In this document: in pieces, positions 29,366 through 42,257 of the stretch
Numbering within the stretch: position 1 is the first letter of the stretch
Layout: every line of letters starts with the position of its first letter
DNA from: Nissolia schottii
Taxonomy: Eukaryota > Streptophyta > Magnoliopsida > Fabales > Fabaceae
Length of the DNA: 64,000 nucleotides
Assembly: GCA_003254905.1 (NCBI GenBank)
Contig: QANU01102670.1
Span: 447,929 to 511,928 of the forward strand
Reading direction: 5' to 3'
Notes under the pieces: generated by a model
Database searches by the model: none
What the model saw: the letters and a program-made list of their open reading frames with translations, nothing else
Told to the model about the DNA's origin: nothing
Program-made: the position numbers and the translations under genes

Positions 29366-31321
29366 ATGGATTTTTTCTTGCAATCCTTATTACTAATTGT
29401 GATAACCTTGTTGGCATCAATCATTGTTTCGTATAAAAGAAATGTTGGTAGCACCAAAACCCTGCCCCCGGGTACTTTTGGGTGGCCTCTAGTGGATGAA
29501 ACCTACCAAATTCTGTTCAACAAGATTGAACACTTCCTTCAACAAAAGCAGAAAAATCACTCCTTAGATATCTTCAAGACCAAGCTACTAGGGCAGCCAA
29601 CAGTGGTTATTTGTGGTCCTGTTGCAAACAAGTTTTTGTCCACTAGTGAGCCAAAACATGTCAAGGTTTGGTACCTCAAAACCCAGAGAGGGCTCTTCGG
29701 CCTTCCTGATCATGAGACTCGTGCAATTGTGCCGAAACAAGCGCCGGTGAAGATCTTGGGGTTCTTGAAACCGGAAGGGCTAGTTAGGTACATGGGGAAC
29801 AAGATTGAATCCATCATAGACCAACATTTCATGACACATTGGGAGGGGAAATCAGAATTAAAGGTGTACCCTTTGGTGAAGACTTTTACTCTCACAATTG
29901 CCTATCAATTTTTCTTAGGCATTGATGAACCCCATCATGTGGCCAGATTTGGAACCAAGTTTGAGAACTTGTACTATGGGATTTACGGTGTTCCTGTGAA
30001 TTTTCCTGGCACTAGTTATCATAAGGCAATGAAGGCTGCAAGTGAAATTAGAGAAGAGATTCAGATTATGATCAATGAGAAGATTGATGCCTGGTCAAAG
30101 GGGAATATTGTTATGGATGATTTGCTAGCACACATAGTTGGTGCTGAGAAGGATGGGAAATATGTGCCTAAGATTGAGATAAGCAACATCATCATGGGAT
30201 TGATGAATTCTAGTTACATATCAATAGCTATCACACTGGCTTTCATGGTCAAACACATTGGACTGAGGCCTGATATCTACAAAAAAATCTTGTCTGGTAA
30301 GTATGTAATGTAAGATTTAATTAACATAGCAATTTATATAATTATATCTTACTAGTTACATTTTCTGCTTCCTTTTTAATTTGAATCAGAGCATGCTGAT
30401 ATTACAAAATCAAAGGGAGGTGGTGCAGCAGCACTAGATTGGGACAGCATACAGAGAATGAAATACACATGGGCTGTTGCACAGGAGACCATGAGACTCT
30501 ACCCAACTGCTCCAGGGGCATTCAGAGAGGCGGTTACTGATATCACTTATGAAGGTTTTACTATTCCAAAGGGATGGAAGGTAGGTGTAACATTTTCAAA
30601 ATACATTGTTTGTGATATATTTCCTTTTTATTTTATTTTATTTTCTTTTTACATCGTTATCCTGTATAGAGTGATTCTCTTAAAAACACGATCACGAAAA
30701 AATTTTAAGTAGACACAAGTCTACCACCTCATCTTTGAACACATTAACAATAAAGTTGGTATAACCTACAAATAATGAAGTGTCTTTTAAATAAAGTTGA
30801 TGTAGCCCATTTTTTGTGATCGTCAAAATGACGTGGTAAACTTGTGTGTCTATGTAAGAATCTCTCAACATGGACACCTCTCTCAATTGGGGATTTGAAC
30901 TATGGTTCGCAATATCGTGAAGGACTAAGCCTTTCTGCTAGGGTCCCAATCCTTACGTGTTAGTTAGCTAGTTAAGTAAATTTGTTACCAAATTGTTGGT
31001 CAACTTGTACTTATTTGACAGATATTTTGGGCAATGATTGGAACAAATAAGGATCCAAGATACTTTGATGAGCCTGAAAGTTTTGACCCTTCAAGATTTG
31101 AAGGGAATAATAATGGTCCTGCTCCATACACTTACATACCCTTTGGTGCTGGCACAAGATCTTGCCCTGGAAAGGACTATGCACGCTTTGTGATCCTCAC
31201 TTTCATTCACAAACTCATAACCAAGTTCAAGTGGCAAGTTATGCATCCTAATGAGAAAGTATCAGGTTCTATGGTACCTATCCCAGCAAATGGAATTCCC
31301 ATCCGAATTCATCACTTATAA
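29366..31321 (+). CDS. Cytochrome P450, clan 85 (CYP716/CYP728-like), altered I-helix
   Basis: Three exons (29366-30296, 30390-30580, 31022-31321) give 473 residues, the usual length. It has an N-terminal membrane anchor (residues 4-24), the proline hinge [13 protein letters not shown], the K-helix ETMR, PERF-type FDPSRF and the heme loop [15 protein letters not shown] with its cysteine. Relatives hydroxylate triterpenes such as beta-amyrin, or other terpenoids, at the ER membrane. The I-helix reads [20 protein letters not shown] where CYP716 enzymes carry a G-G-H-D-T-like stretch, so the acid-threonine pair used for oxygen activation is missing. The frame is otherwise intact, so the gene may make a protein with unusual chemistry or be losing function. 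A decayed tandem copy lies 2.4 kb downstream. The family within clan 85 is not certain. Confidence 0.9.
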
Positions 31322-31700
31322 GTTTTCATGAGTGCTTGTTATGTTGGGAATATGAAATATTTAGAAATATTTGGGTCTGTATTAACCTATCAGTGTGGAT
31401 TGTATGAACATATGACCAAAGAAAAATGTCAAATAAAAAGTACTTATTGTCATTTTCTATGCAGGAAATTAAGTAAAAGAAATGCTAGTAAGTATCTATC
31501 AATTGGGACTTGACAAATAATATGAGAAGACTTATAAATATGTAACAGATGACTCGTGAAAGGAAATTTACTTAAAAAAAATTAAAAAAATAGAGCAATT
31601 AAGTCCTAGTCCATCCGTATGAAATCCTCATTAAAGAAGCTTATGTTGTATCAATCAATAAACAAGTTATATCTGGATTTGATAATTAATTAGGAGTATT

Positions 31701-31883
31701 TTTTTTTAGGTTGCCTACACGGTATCCAAGACTTAGCCTTACTAATTCGGGTCGTCCAAGTCGTCCACCTGGCTATGGCAGGTGAGTCTCTCAGCGGGAA
31801 TAACTGCGTATACAAGGTCTCAAACTCGGGAACCTTACTTAAGCGATACCAAGCCGCTTACCACTTGGACCAACTCCCGTTGG
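31701..31883 (-). mobile_element. tRNA-derived SINE with target duplication
   Basis: Read on the minus strand, the element starts near 31883 and has an A-box-like GGTCCAAGTGGTAAG and a B-box-like GAGTTTGAGACC, then ends in an A run (the T run at 31701-31708 on the plus strand). The direct repeat TTAGGAGTATT flanks it at 31690-31700 and 31884-31894. The homologous site in the downstream duplicate (about 34435-34460) has no insertion. Confidence 0.85.
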
Positions 31884-31894
31884 TTAGGAGTATT

Positions 31895-33712
31895 ATTATT
31901 GAAAGGGAGTGATTAGAACCAATAATTGACAACGAGATCCAGGACCATAAATTCATAGTCCAAAAGTGATTAGGCACTATGTGGCATGTGATTCGGCCAT
32001 ATTCATGTACTACTACAAACACTCTTGAGTGAAACTTACTCATGGGAATTGATAATCAGGTCATTTAATCAATTTTATCATTTAAGTTATCTCATTTCTA
32101 ACATTGTCTCGATTGAATAATTAGCATCCAAGTCTTATTACTAAAAACTCAATTAACTATTCCTTTAAGGAGCAGAGGTCTCCAACAAAGATTTTTTTTT
32201 TTTTTAAGACACAAACTCGTGATCAATTAAGAAGTGCTAAAACATTTTTTTTTTGAAAAATTAATAATTACACACGTGGATAATACTGGACTATTGATTA
32301 ATTTTTTTGTCAAAGCCATTGAACTTTTCTAAATCCTACCCCCATGGTTTTGGGCCTGCTGAACGTGGGACATTAGTTTCATGTGGCCCTTTAATTGTCG
32401 AAGTACCTGAAACTAAAATGATCTTCCACCCAAATATTTTCTTAAAAACAGTCAAATGATCTATCTGTTGGGTTGTGAGTATGTTGTTTGGGTATTAAAT
32501 GAACTGAATAGTCTTAAGGATCAAGTTGGTTCATAAATCTCAACCATTTAGAAATCTTAATAATTAATCTACCATTATTTTAAGTTAAAGAACCAATTAG
32601 AATACATACATATATATATATAATCAAGGATCAAATAAGATATTAATTCAAAATAAAAAGACAAATCTACAATCTCAAATGGGGACTCGCCCATGAAATT
32701 CATACGAAGTAACTTGCTAATACAAAGAGGGGAGCAAGAGAAAATAAATAAAAAGGTTAAAAAGATAATTTTTTAGAAACTTTTATATCATTTTTAATGC
32801 AAGGACCGATTTGCTTTCTAAGGGGGCCCGGTTCAGGTTAGCCTTTGCTCTGTTATTTAGCTTAGTATAATATGGGTGTGATAATGAATCTCTTGTACTA
32901 ATCTTTTAAATGCAAATTACAATACTTATAATAATAATAATCTATACTATTATATAAAGAGGACACCAAAAGTATCTAATTTTTTGTCTCTCTTAACTTT
33001 ATTGAATTATTATTTTAAGTCTATTAATTTTTATTTAAAGTTCATCATTATTATTTTTTATATTTATATATCTATTTTGTCCACTCAATCCACTGACCAC
33101 TACAATCTAATAATAATTACTAACCAACACACTAACATCTTTTTATTTTTTAATTATTAAATTAGTTCTTAATTATATTAATCAAAAAATTATCATATAA
33201 TTAATTATATTAATACTTATGAAATAAAAAAAATGTGGCTAGCAATAGTGGTAATGATAATCATGATGATCATAATATTGAACATGATTTATCAAAAAAA
33301 AAATAATGATCATGACAATAATAATAATCTACCATACCACAACGAATTTGAATTGATGGCATGAATACCAGAAGGTGACACCTATTGCAAAACAAAACAT
33401 AGTGTAGCTACTTGGTCTGATTTTTTAAAATTTAATCGCAAGTGGATGAATAAAAGAAGTAACATAAAGGAAAAAGAGATATAATTTTTTATTTAATAAT
33501 TATTGGTGCAATTTTATACAGAGAGAGAAATCAACGAACCCCGTCACAATGATAGATAATTGAATTTTTTTAATCATTTGGTTAAAAGTTTGATTTTTGA
33601 CAATGTGTAAAATAGAGAAATTATATGATGTGACCTAAATTAAATAGATAGAGATGTAGACTGGTTTAGAGATCCATATTTATATTGAACACAAAGCATC
33701 CCTCATCATAGA
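31895..33712. other. Spacer between P450 and its pseudogene copy
   Basis: AT-rich with no gene. The block 31895-31970 (GAAAGGGAGTGATTAG, CATAAATTCATAGTCCAAA) is repeated at 34455-34530, showing that the P450 duplication included 3' flank. TCTATACTATTATATAAAG at 32941 resembles a Helitron 5' end, but no matching 3' end was found. Confidence 0.55.
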
Positions 33713-34245
33713 CTGGATTTTTTCATGCAACCCTTGTTACTAATTGTGATAACCTTGATTGTATCAATGATTGTTATGCATCGAAGACCCTGCCCCCAGG
33801 TACTTTTGGGTGGCCTCTAGCGGGTGAAACCCACCAAATTCTGTTCAACATGTTTCAAGGGAAGCACAAAAAGCACGACTCAGAAGATATCTTCAAGACC
33901 AAGGTAGCAGGGGAGCCAACAGTGGTTCTCTGTGGCCCTGTTGCAAACACAACTCGCGGCAAGGACCTTGGGAGGGGAAAACAGAACTAAAGTTGTGCCC
34001 TTTGGTGCACCCTTTTACCCTCACATTGCCCTATAAATTTTACTTAGGCAGGCATGGAAGAACTCCATCATATCTTTTTTTTATTTGAATCAGAGTATGC
34101 TGATATTACAAAATCAAAGGGAGGTGGTGAGATTGGGACAGCATACAGAGAGAGAATGAACTACACATGGGACCATGAGACTCTACGCACCTGTTCCACG
34201 AGCATTCAGAGAGGCAGTTCCAAAGGGGTGGAAGCCGGAAGGTAA
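33713..34245 (+). pseudogene. Decayed tandem copy of the P450
   Basis: Matches the upstream gene in patches: the N-terminus (CTGGATTTTTTCATGCAACC, with ATG changed to CTG at 33713), the hinge region (CCCCCAGGTACTTTTGGGTG), the block around CGPVANK, then a jump to the [12 protein letters not shown] block, and after another deletion the intron 1 acceptor and exon 2 (GAGTATGCTGATATTACAAA at 34094) up to GGGTGGAAG. Exon 3 with the heme loop is absent. It cannot encode an enzyme. The 3' flank also matches, so this is a segmental tandem duplication, not a retrocopy. Confidence 0.9.
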
Positions 34246-35518
34246 AATGTAAAAAATCTATCAGTGCGGATATGATACACGTCTCAAAGAAAATGTTATA
34301 AAAAAAACACACACTTATCATAATAAGGTGAAAGTTTCATGGATTGGATTCACAAGTTGATGTATCCAATTCATCAAACACACTCATTGTCATTTTCTAT
34401 GATATGTGCCTTTGTGTCAACATCTGGATTTGAATTAATTAGTACTCATTATTTTTGAAAGGGAGTGGTTAGAACTCAACCAATAATTGACAACGACATA
34501 CAAGACCACAAATTCATAGTCCAAAGCACAATGCCACGTGTGTTAAGATTCCCCTAGCCAGAGTCCAACGTACATATACTGAAAGAATGCACAGTGGAAT
34601 GAAAGAGGCATAATGAATGGAAAAATTATAGACGCAAATTTAGCATGTCACACTACAGAAGATAAAAAGAACAGGTTGTAGGCACAAGTAGTTCGATAAT
34701 GAAAAATGTTTGTGCCGGCCACTCATAATAAAGTTAGTGGAGTACACAGGAGAGAAAATGTATCTCAGATAAAAATAATGGGATGAGACTCATTTTTATT
34801 GTGAATGTATCTAAATATGAAATATTAAATTTGTGTTAATACAAGAATCTTGATATGTTTTGATCACGTACAAACACTGCCATTTAGGTTATCTCCCTTC
34901 CAACTAAAGGTTTATCGCTTCATCAGAGAATTAAATAAATGAATTCTGACTATGCAGTATTTCTCGATCAAATTCGTAAAATGTCATTGTATTGAATAGC
35001 ATTTCTCTATCCATATATTTTTTTAAAAAAAAAATTTGAATATATATTCCACTTTTTATTCTTACCCTTCTTACAATGAAGGCTGGAAGTTTAAACTTAC
35101 ACCTCACAAGTTACCCTAACCCCATGTTACTACTACCCTACTTGTGCCATTAACATCTGTTTATTTAGATCATCATCATTCAAAAGCAGTACATAGGCCA
35201 TTGGCTTAATCATATAGTGATGAGAAGGGAAGAATCAAAAGAGATAAGATAGAGGAAAGCTATACCATAGCCTCTGCATTTATATTTATTGAATCATATT
35301 ATGTGGTCAATACATGTAACGAATGGACTACTAACTCCCTAAGAACAAACTACCCAATACCAAATCACTATGGAGTGAAATAAGAAAGGAAAATGAAAAA
35401 TAAATAAATAAATAAAATCCTCAGCCCCTCTTCTAAGATAGCAATAGAAGTGCAGCAGACATGGGTGCTGCTGGGGTTTCTTCTCAACTCTTCTGCTATG
35501 TTAGAAACTCTAAATAAT
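34246..35518. other. Intergenic DNA and 3' flank of the epimerase gene
   Basis: The first 290 bp continue the P450 duplication. The end (about 35200-35518) is probably the 3' UTR of the minus-strand epimerase gene. No gene seen between. Confidence 0.5.
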
Positions 35519-38500
35519 TCAGTAAACTGCATTTGAAACGCCATAACCAGAGCGGTGAGATTTCTGCCACCTCCACGCAATCTTCAAACTCTCGAGAAGA
35601 TCGGCATGCTGAGCAGTCCAATTCAATTCGAGTCTGATCTTTGTAGGGTCGCTATACACCTCAGCATAATCGCCAGGGCGGCGAGGAAGGAATTCCACTT
35701 TGATGTCCACCCCTGTAGCCTTTTTACAAGCATCCACAAACTCCTTCACTGATCTACCTGATAAACATAGCCCAAGAAGAATCTTGAGACAACTAAGAAA
35801 TATACTAAGCTAAATTTACTACCCAAGCAAGAAAATCGAAGCACTGTATTATGAATTGTTGTTAACCTACCCTTTCCAGTGCCAACATTGTAGATCCCAA
35901 CTATACTGGGTTTTGCCTTTTCAAGAGCTTTGACATGAGCGTCAACCAGATCAGTTACATCGATATAATCTCGTATACAAGTCCCATCAGATGTCTTATA
36001 GTCTGTTCCTCTAACCTGCAGGGTGGCAACACATGCAATGAGCACGCTTTCACAAGTACTCAATGCATTCTAGATCAAATGCAACAAAACAGTAGAATTA
36101 TCATGTCTGATTACTCTGGAAAACATAGCCTGTTACGGGTTGTTGCCTCTTTATGGTTCACCTGGCAATGCATAAAATATACACTGCCTGCCAGTCTCCT
36201 CAACAGCAGGTTTGAGAATTCCACCAAAAAACAAAAACTGAAAATATCAGCATACCTTTAAGCCGGGTATGATGCCACGAGCAGCATCAAAGCAGGCACC
36301 TGAAATTCGGCCTTGCTCTCGTAGCTCAGGTCTTGGAGCTTCACCCAGTCTTCCCTCAGGGTCTGATCCAATCACATTAAAGTATCTGGTTGTTTCCCAA
36401 CGAAAAAATATTAATAAATTATTTAAGATATACTATTAAGAATAACTTATGAGTTATAACTTAAGCATCACAGGACACATTGAATAAAATATGAATAAAT
36501 TATTTAAGATGAGGAGGAAAATTAAAAGTATAATACGAACCTCAGAATCATTACTGCCATGTCTGAATTTTTAGAAAAATCAAGGATGATGTCTTCTGCC
36601 ATCTTTTTGGCTTTCCCATAAGGATTAATTGGGACCTGACATTAGAACATCAATTTTATCACTAAATCTACACAAGCATTAAAGCCAATGCAGACGCAAT
36701 GAGAAACATAAAATGTTCTCAACTCAAACAACCCCCATATTTTAACCAGAGTTATATTTCCCACCTGCTTTGTTTCTTCTGTAATTGGCATCTTTTCAGG
36801 TTCCCCATACGTTGCACATGTACTAGAATATATCAATGTCTTCACATCATGTTTAGCCATAGATTCCAATACCAACAAGGTGTTTGATGTAATGTTGTGA
36901 TAATACCTGACAAACATGTAAATTAAAAATTACAAATAAAACCGAAGTAGATGAATCCCAACCACCACTTAGCATTTTCATGACTACAATTTGATCCAAT
37001 TCAATAGAATTATATCTAATTACAACTAACGTCAACAGCAAAAACACTTTTTAGAGTCTAAAATATGGGTGCACACTCAAAGTGAACCCCTGGATTTGGC
37101 TGCAACAGTAATGTGGGAGGACATCTAGGAAGTGAGGGAAGGTTTTGGGCTCTTTGAGCAGGGGAGTCCATAACCATTTAAGTATGCATGTTCTCTATCA
37201 TCTACATGTTCTTCTATTTTTCTATTTATATTACTGAGAGTGAGGGAGTTATCTTTGTAATTTCAGTGAACTGTTTGTCTGTTCCTAAGTTCTATAATCA
37301 AATTTCTAGTTCCTAGCAGAAATACAGTCTCATCTTGCATCACAACTTCTGTGTTAACTGTATCACAACAAAGCCAATTCCATGTTATAAATCTCTATGC
37401 CAGAATTCATATACTATTGAAAATGTCAATTTGCGTCTAAATAGACATGATATTTGTGCAACTTAGATAGCATGTGAAAATTAGAAACAGAACACAAACG
37501 CTACTTTCCACCACTTCAACTGAGACTAAAGTGCTTGAATAAAATCCATAAGTACTTACTTAAGAGGATCCATAGTGCTTTCTCCCACATATGCAACAGC
37601 AGCAAAGTGCATGACAGCATCAAATTTATTCTCCAAAAATATTTTATTAACCTGATAACCAAGTTAAGTAGACAATCTTTCTAGGGAATTTCCTGCATAT
37701 GTTTCAATCAGTGTTAAAATATGCCAACAAAATATTTCTTGCAACAAAGAAAATTAAGAAAGTGTAAGGATACAGATTTTGCATCTCCCAAGTCAGCATA
37801 TATAAATTGAAGTCTTCCAGGTTCTGGAAATAAGTTTTGAAGGACCTTGATGGCACCCAAATTTCCCCGTGACAGATTGTCCTGCCAGAAAGAAAAATTG
37901 TTAATGTCCGTAGCAACCACACTAATCAGTGCATTTTACTTTATCAGCAAAATATTCCATTTTACTAATAGACATACTACTATGGTGACACGATAGTTAT
38001 CCTTCAGAAGCCGAAGAGCAGCATGTGAACCAATATAGCCTGCACCCCCTGTTACTAAAACATGAGTTACTCCGGGTTCGTGGAGGGCAAACTGAAAAGA
38101 GATGACAGAAATGAATAACGAAGAATTAGTTCAAAAATAAAAGAACTAGCAAAAGAAGGCAAACTTAAATATCAAGATAATATAAAGAAAGAAAAAAATT
38201 ATAACTGAAAAATATATATCCAATCTTTAACTTTTATATTTTCCCCCCTTATAAACTACCCTCTTTTCTTTCCTCTAATTTCTTTCTTTCTTTTAAGTAC
38301 ATAGCTGACAACACTGATGAACAGCAACTAAACATGCCCAAGCAGCTTCATCCTTTAGCAGGATAAACAGTAAAACTAGCCCATCATCTCTATCAAAGAT
38401 CTACCAATTTGAGATATCTTTCAATAGGTACTAATCAAACAGCCAATGAAACCACACAGAATTTATACATCTGTAATACCACACACAAAAAAGGCCAATA

Positions 38501-39149
38501 CGTGTGTAAGACTTACCCATAAAGTTTCAATAATAACCATACACAAGAAGAAAGAAAGAAAGACTGAAACTTAGTGTTACTTCCTGTTTTATTCCAGGGA
38601 TATACATGTATGAGTTGACCATGGTAATAGTGTGTGGGTAATTTAATAGTATCAACGGATATAGGGATTACCAGGCTAGGCGAATTCATCGTTGGAGACT
38701 GCTTGATCATGATAATGCATAATGCCGTTAATGCAGCAGCAAGAAAAACTTTTCCCACAAAATTTCCCTTCCTTTTCGTATCCACATAATCCAAGCCTAG
38801 AAGACAGAAAAACAAAACCAGAAGAATCAAGATTTTCAAACACCAAATACCAATTATATGATGTTTAAAAAGTCTTGAAATTAATGAATTTACAAACACA
38901 TTATGAATATGCAGTCATATACTTCATACGTGCAATCAGCCTATCCTATGGTCAAGTGATAAAAGTGATCAAGCTTTTCCATCCCATCTTCAAATTGATA
39001 AATGCTTCAAGTGACTAAGCTCCACTCAAGAAACAAGGAAGTTACTGCCATTCATGCTCAAATTTGCAGGACATAATCTTACCTCCAATTGACATAGGTC
39101 TAGTTGTCGTCGCCCTTGGCTGACTTCGGGCCCTGACAAAATTGAGCAT
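35519..39149 (-). CDS. UXE: UDP-arabinose 4-epimerase (UDP-xylose 4-epimerase), MUR4/UXE type
   Basis: Ten minus-strand exons give a single 418-residue frame: 39149-39083, 38796-38672, 38091-37978, 37881-37774, 37651-37560, 36906-36765, 36635-36541, 36385-36256, 36015-35871, 35757-35519. Arabidopsis MUR4 has 419 residues. It starts [10 protein letters not shown], has a membrane span ([18 protein letters not shown]) fitting a Golgi type II protein, the NAD-binding [15 protein letters not shown], the catalytic serine block [12 protein letters not shown] and the YxxxK pair in [12 protein letters not shown]. It interconverts UDP-xylose and UDP-arabinopyranose, supplying arabinose for cell-wall polymers and glycoproteins. 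Every splice phase fits and no defect is seen. Gene order with gamma-SNAP and SBT2 points to orthology with At4g20460 rather than MUR4 itself (At1g30620). Confidence 0.94.
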
Positions 39150-40117
39150 TTGCAAAATCCCTATTATGTAGTGTGGAAAAATAAGGTTTTATTCCTCAAT
39201 ATCAATGATCAAATCAAGTTCCTCTCCCTGGACAGGTCTTGAGAGGCATGCTGCAGTAAAAAAAACCAGGCCGTATAAGATAACTTCTGTACTCTAGAAT
39301 GAAAACAACGCCAAAGAAGTCAAAAATGAAAAGCCACCAAACCAAGATAACAAACATGCGGGCCCGACATTGAAAGCAAAACAACAAAAGAGGAGGAGAT
39401 AAATCGCACAAAACAAAGAACATAAAAACTCAAGAAACCAAAATCTTACGCAGGTGAAACAGATCCCAATCGAATCATTCACCAGGAAGTTCAAAATTAC
39501 AGAGCTGGCAAAAGTGAGGGCACCCCAAAATCCAAGATCCCACAGAGAGCAGCAGAAGAAGAAACAACCAAATGATTGAAAACAAACACGCTCTGCATAA
39601 TTCACAGCGCTGATAATAGACATGCAACCCAGCGCATTAAAGGGGGTAAAAACGCAGCACCCTAGAGGACCACGTTCTAAATTAAGCTACTCAACCAATT
39701 AGATAAAAAAAGACCACCGAACTATGAAGAACACACCAATAGCAGGAAAAGAACAAATCCAGAAGAATCCACAGTTTCAAGATCCAACACATGACAAAAG
39801 CAAACAAAACCCCTATAATCACATGTTTCCCCCCTACAACTAAACATCAAAACAGCCCAACAAATCAAAATTCAGCAACAATAACACACACACACACGCA
39901 TCATTAATCAGCCCAAAAACCAATCCTAGGAAAACTGCATAGAATCAAAAAGACCAGCACCAAAACGGAAGCTAAACAACACAGAAAAACGGTTCAGTAG
40001 CACCGGACCCGAAAGCGAAAAGCGTTGAGAACAGTTAATTGTGAAGGCAGAGCAATGGACACACGAGAACAACAGCTTTCACAGCAATACCTTAAGACCT
40101 TAATTTGATGGAATTAC

Positions 40118-40148
<31 letters not shown>

Positions 40149-40445
40149 TGAAGAACAGGGGAAAACATCAGAATTCAAAGGGGTTAGGTGAATATCAAGA
40201 AAAAGCAAAAGAAGAAGGAGAGGAGGGAAAAGAGTACCAGGAGAAGATGAAGGCGGAGGAGGGAAGGGGGTGAGAGAGCGCAAACGGAAAGAGGAAAGGG
40301 GGAAAATGGGAGAAAACGTATACGAAAATGGAAGGCAAAAGAGAGAGGGGGTCCAGAATTGCGGGGTGCTCTTCGAATTTGATTGATATAGAGAGAGAGA
40401 GAGAGAGAGAAACGGGGGAGTCTCTTGTTGTGCAGTGGAGAGTGC
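39150..40445 (-). promoter_or_regulatory. 5' leader, leader intron and promoter of the epimerase gene
   Basis: A minus-strand acceptor-like CACTACATAATAG lies just upstream of the ATG (around 39165), suggesting an intron in the leader. The likely first leader exon is near 40100-40400, where an A28 tract (40118-40145), a purine-rich stretch and GA repeats at 40391-40410 occur; on the transcribed strand these are T and CT runs, common in plant leaders. Inferred from position. Confidence 0.45.
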
Positions 40446-42257
40446 GTGCGTGCAATGCAGTCCATCATGCTGTCAATGGCACAACTACCCTGTGCTCCAT
40501 GCCATCATCTTCCCACAATTTTTTCCTTTTTTCCTTTTTCGCTTACTTTTTTAATTTTACTTCAATAATATATTTATTATAAATTTAATTTATTTGAATA
40601 ATTCACAAACTTCTACATTAAAAAAATAATATTTTCATAAAATTACTTTCAGATTTTCTTCAACTTATGCAATGTTAAACAATTGCTTTTATCATATGCA
40701 CATTCACGTTAATTGCGGAATAAATTTTTGTATATTTCTTAAACACGTTTAATATGAGTTATAAAAATATTATTAACTATTAATTTTAATTTATATTTAA
40801 ATAATACGTAATGAATATATAAAAAAGAGTTTAATTGTATATTCAATTCTGGGTTTTGCCGGGCATAAATTGCTTCCAAGGTTGATTCACCTTTTTCTAG
40901 TCTAATTTATTATATTATATTATATTCCAGGTGGCCATATTTGCTATTGAATGAATGCTAGTAATAAATGGGTTGAAACATGAAACTTGGGAAATGAAAA
41001 CAACTTTTTGAGGGTCCAATCATGTGCAACCATTTGTCGTGTACTGTGAACGACGAACGCGGGGCTCGGTCTCTTCTTTTTAATTACCGTCATTGCCGGA
41101 CTTGGTCCTCCTTCAGTCAGTCTGTCATAACTCAACATTTACGTGGCATGCACCTTCTGGTCTGCCTTTTTCACTTTGGGACCCACCTCTTTTGCATTCA
41201 ACCCCACTTTTTTCTTTTTTAATAGTCTACAAATACGCCTAATGGTTAAAATTTATTTGACTCATAGCTCCATCATATCCAGCTTGGTGTATGCTGCATC
41301 AGAGTGAATTTAGTGCGTCTATGTCCAATTTCTAATTGCGCCACCTAAACCGAAACTTTGATACCAATGTTGAGTAATAACAAATTTGTCTTTTTTTTTT
41401 TTTTTAGGGTTTGCATGACATTAGCTAAGAAAGTCAAATTACTAAATTTTAAAATTTGAAAATATTGAATGTTATTGAAAATATTTATATTTTATATTTT
41501 TTAATATAAAATTACTATTTTAATTATTGATAATATTCCTAAAATACGCATTAAAATACACGGGTACTTCTCATCACATGTGTTTCTATTTTAGTTTCCA
41601 ATTTTTCCTTGTAACCCAAAAATCACTCCACCTACGTACCTTTCTAAACACCTAGGCAAAACACATGGCCCTGTTTAACTCAGAGTATTCTATTCAGCAA
41701 AAAATAATGTAGAAAACAGATACAAAGCTTCTTACAATTGTTTGTTAATTTGTAATTTCAAAAACTAGGATGGGAATATTTGTGTTTGTCTACGGTCCCC
41801 CCACCCTTCATTTTGTGAAGGATCTCTCTTATTCCTCTCACGTTTTTCCTTGTCGGTGTTACAATTTTTCATCATGCTTACAGCTTACATTTATTCTATC
41901 ACCTCCTTAAATTATTTAACCATGTTTTACGTCTCAAAAGTCAAACAATAAAATTTGATGTTGCCAGGCGCCCCATATTTCCAATCATTAATGTGAAGCC
42001 ACGAACATGAACTTTCTAGTTTCACATACCAACCAAAATATGAAATAAATACAGGGTTTTCTAACCGATATGTTCTAAAGACTTTGGTTAAGAATCCACA
42101 ATTAATAAAAAAAAATTATTTTTTATAACTTTAAATGCATTAGAAATTTAAAATTAAATCTCACTTTTTAATAAAATGATTTATACTCGTAATTCCTTAA
42201 GTAATATCCTAAAGAGCACTCTTTAACTTTTCCTATAAATATCCAGTCATATATATA
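40446..42257. other. Intergenic DNA with a possible retroelement primer site
   Basis: AT-rich, no gene. On the minus strand, TTGGTATCAAAGT at 41355-41367 resembles the initiator-tRNA primer site TGGTATCAGAGC and follows CTCAACA, an LTR-like CA end. No further LTR structure was traced. Confidence 0.35.

Noticed and set aside
32941-32960. Helitron-like 5' end TCTATACTATTATATAAAG (also 61442)
   Set aside because: No hairpin plus CTRR 3' end and no helicase frame could be found for either, so no Helitron is called.
39214-39623. Minus-strand frames of 69 and 109 codons upstream of the epimerase
   Set aside because: They lie in the leader or leader intron of the epimerase gene, are Phe/Leu/Cys-rich and match nothing known.
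40092-40468. Several Ser/Pro/Phe-rich minus-strand frames near the GA repeat
   Set aside because: Products of CT-rich leader sequence, not proteins.
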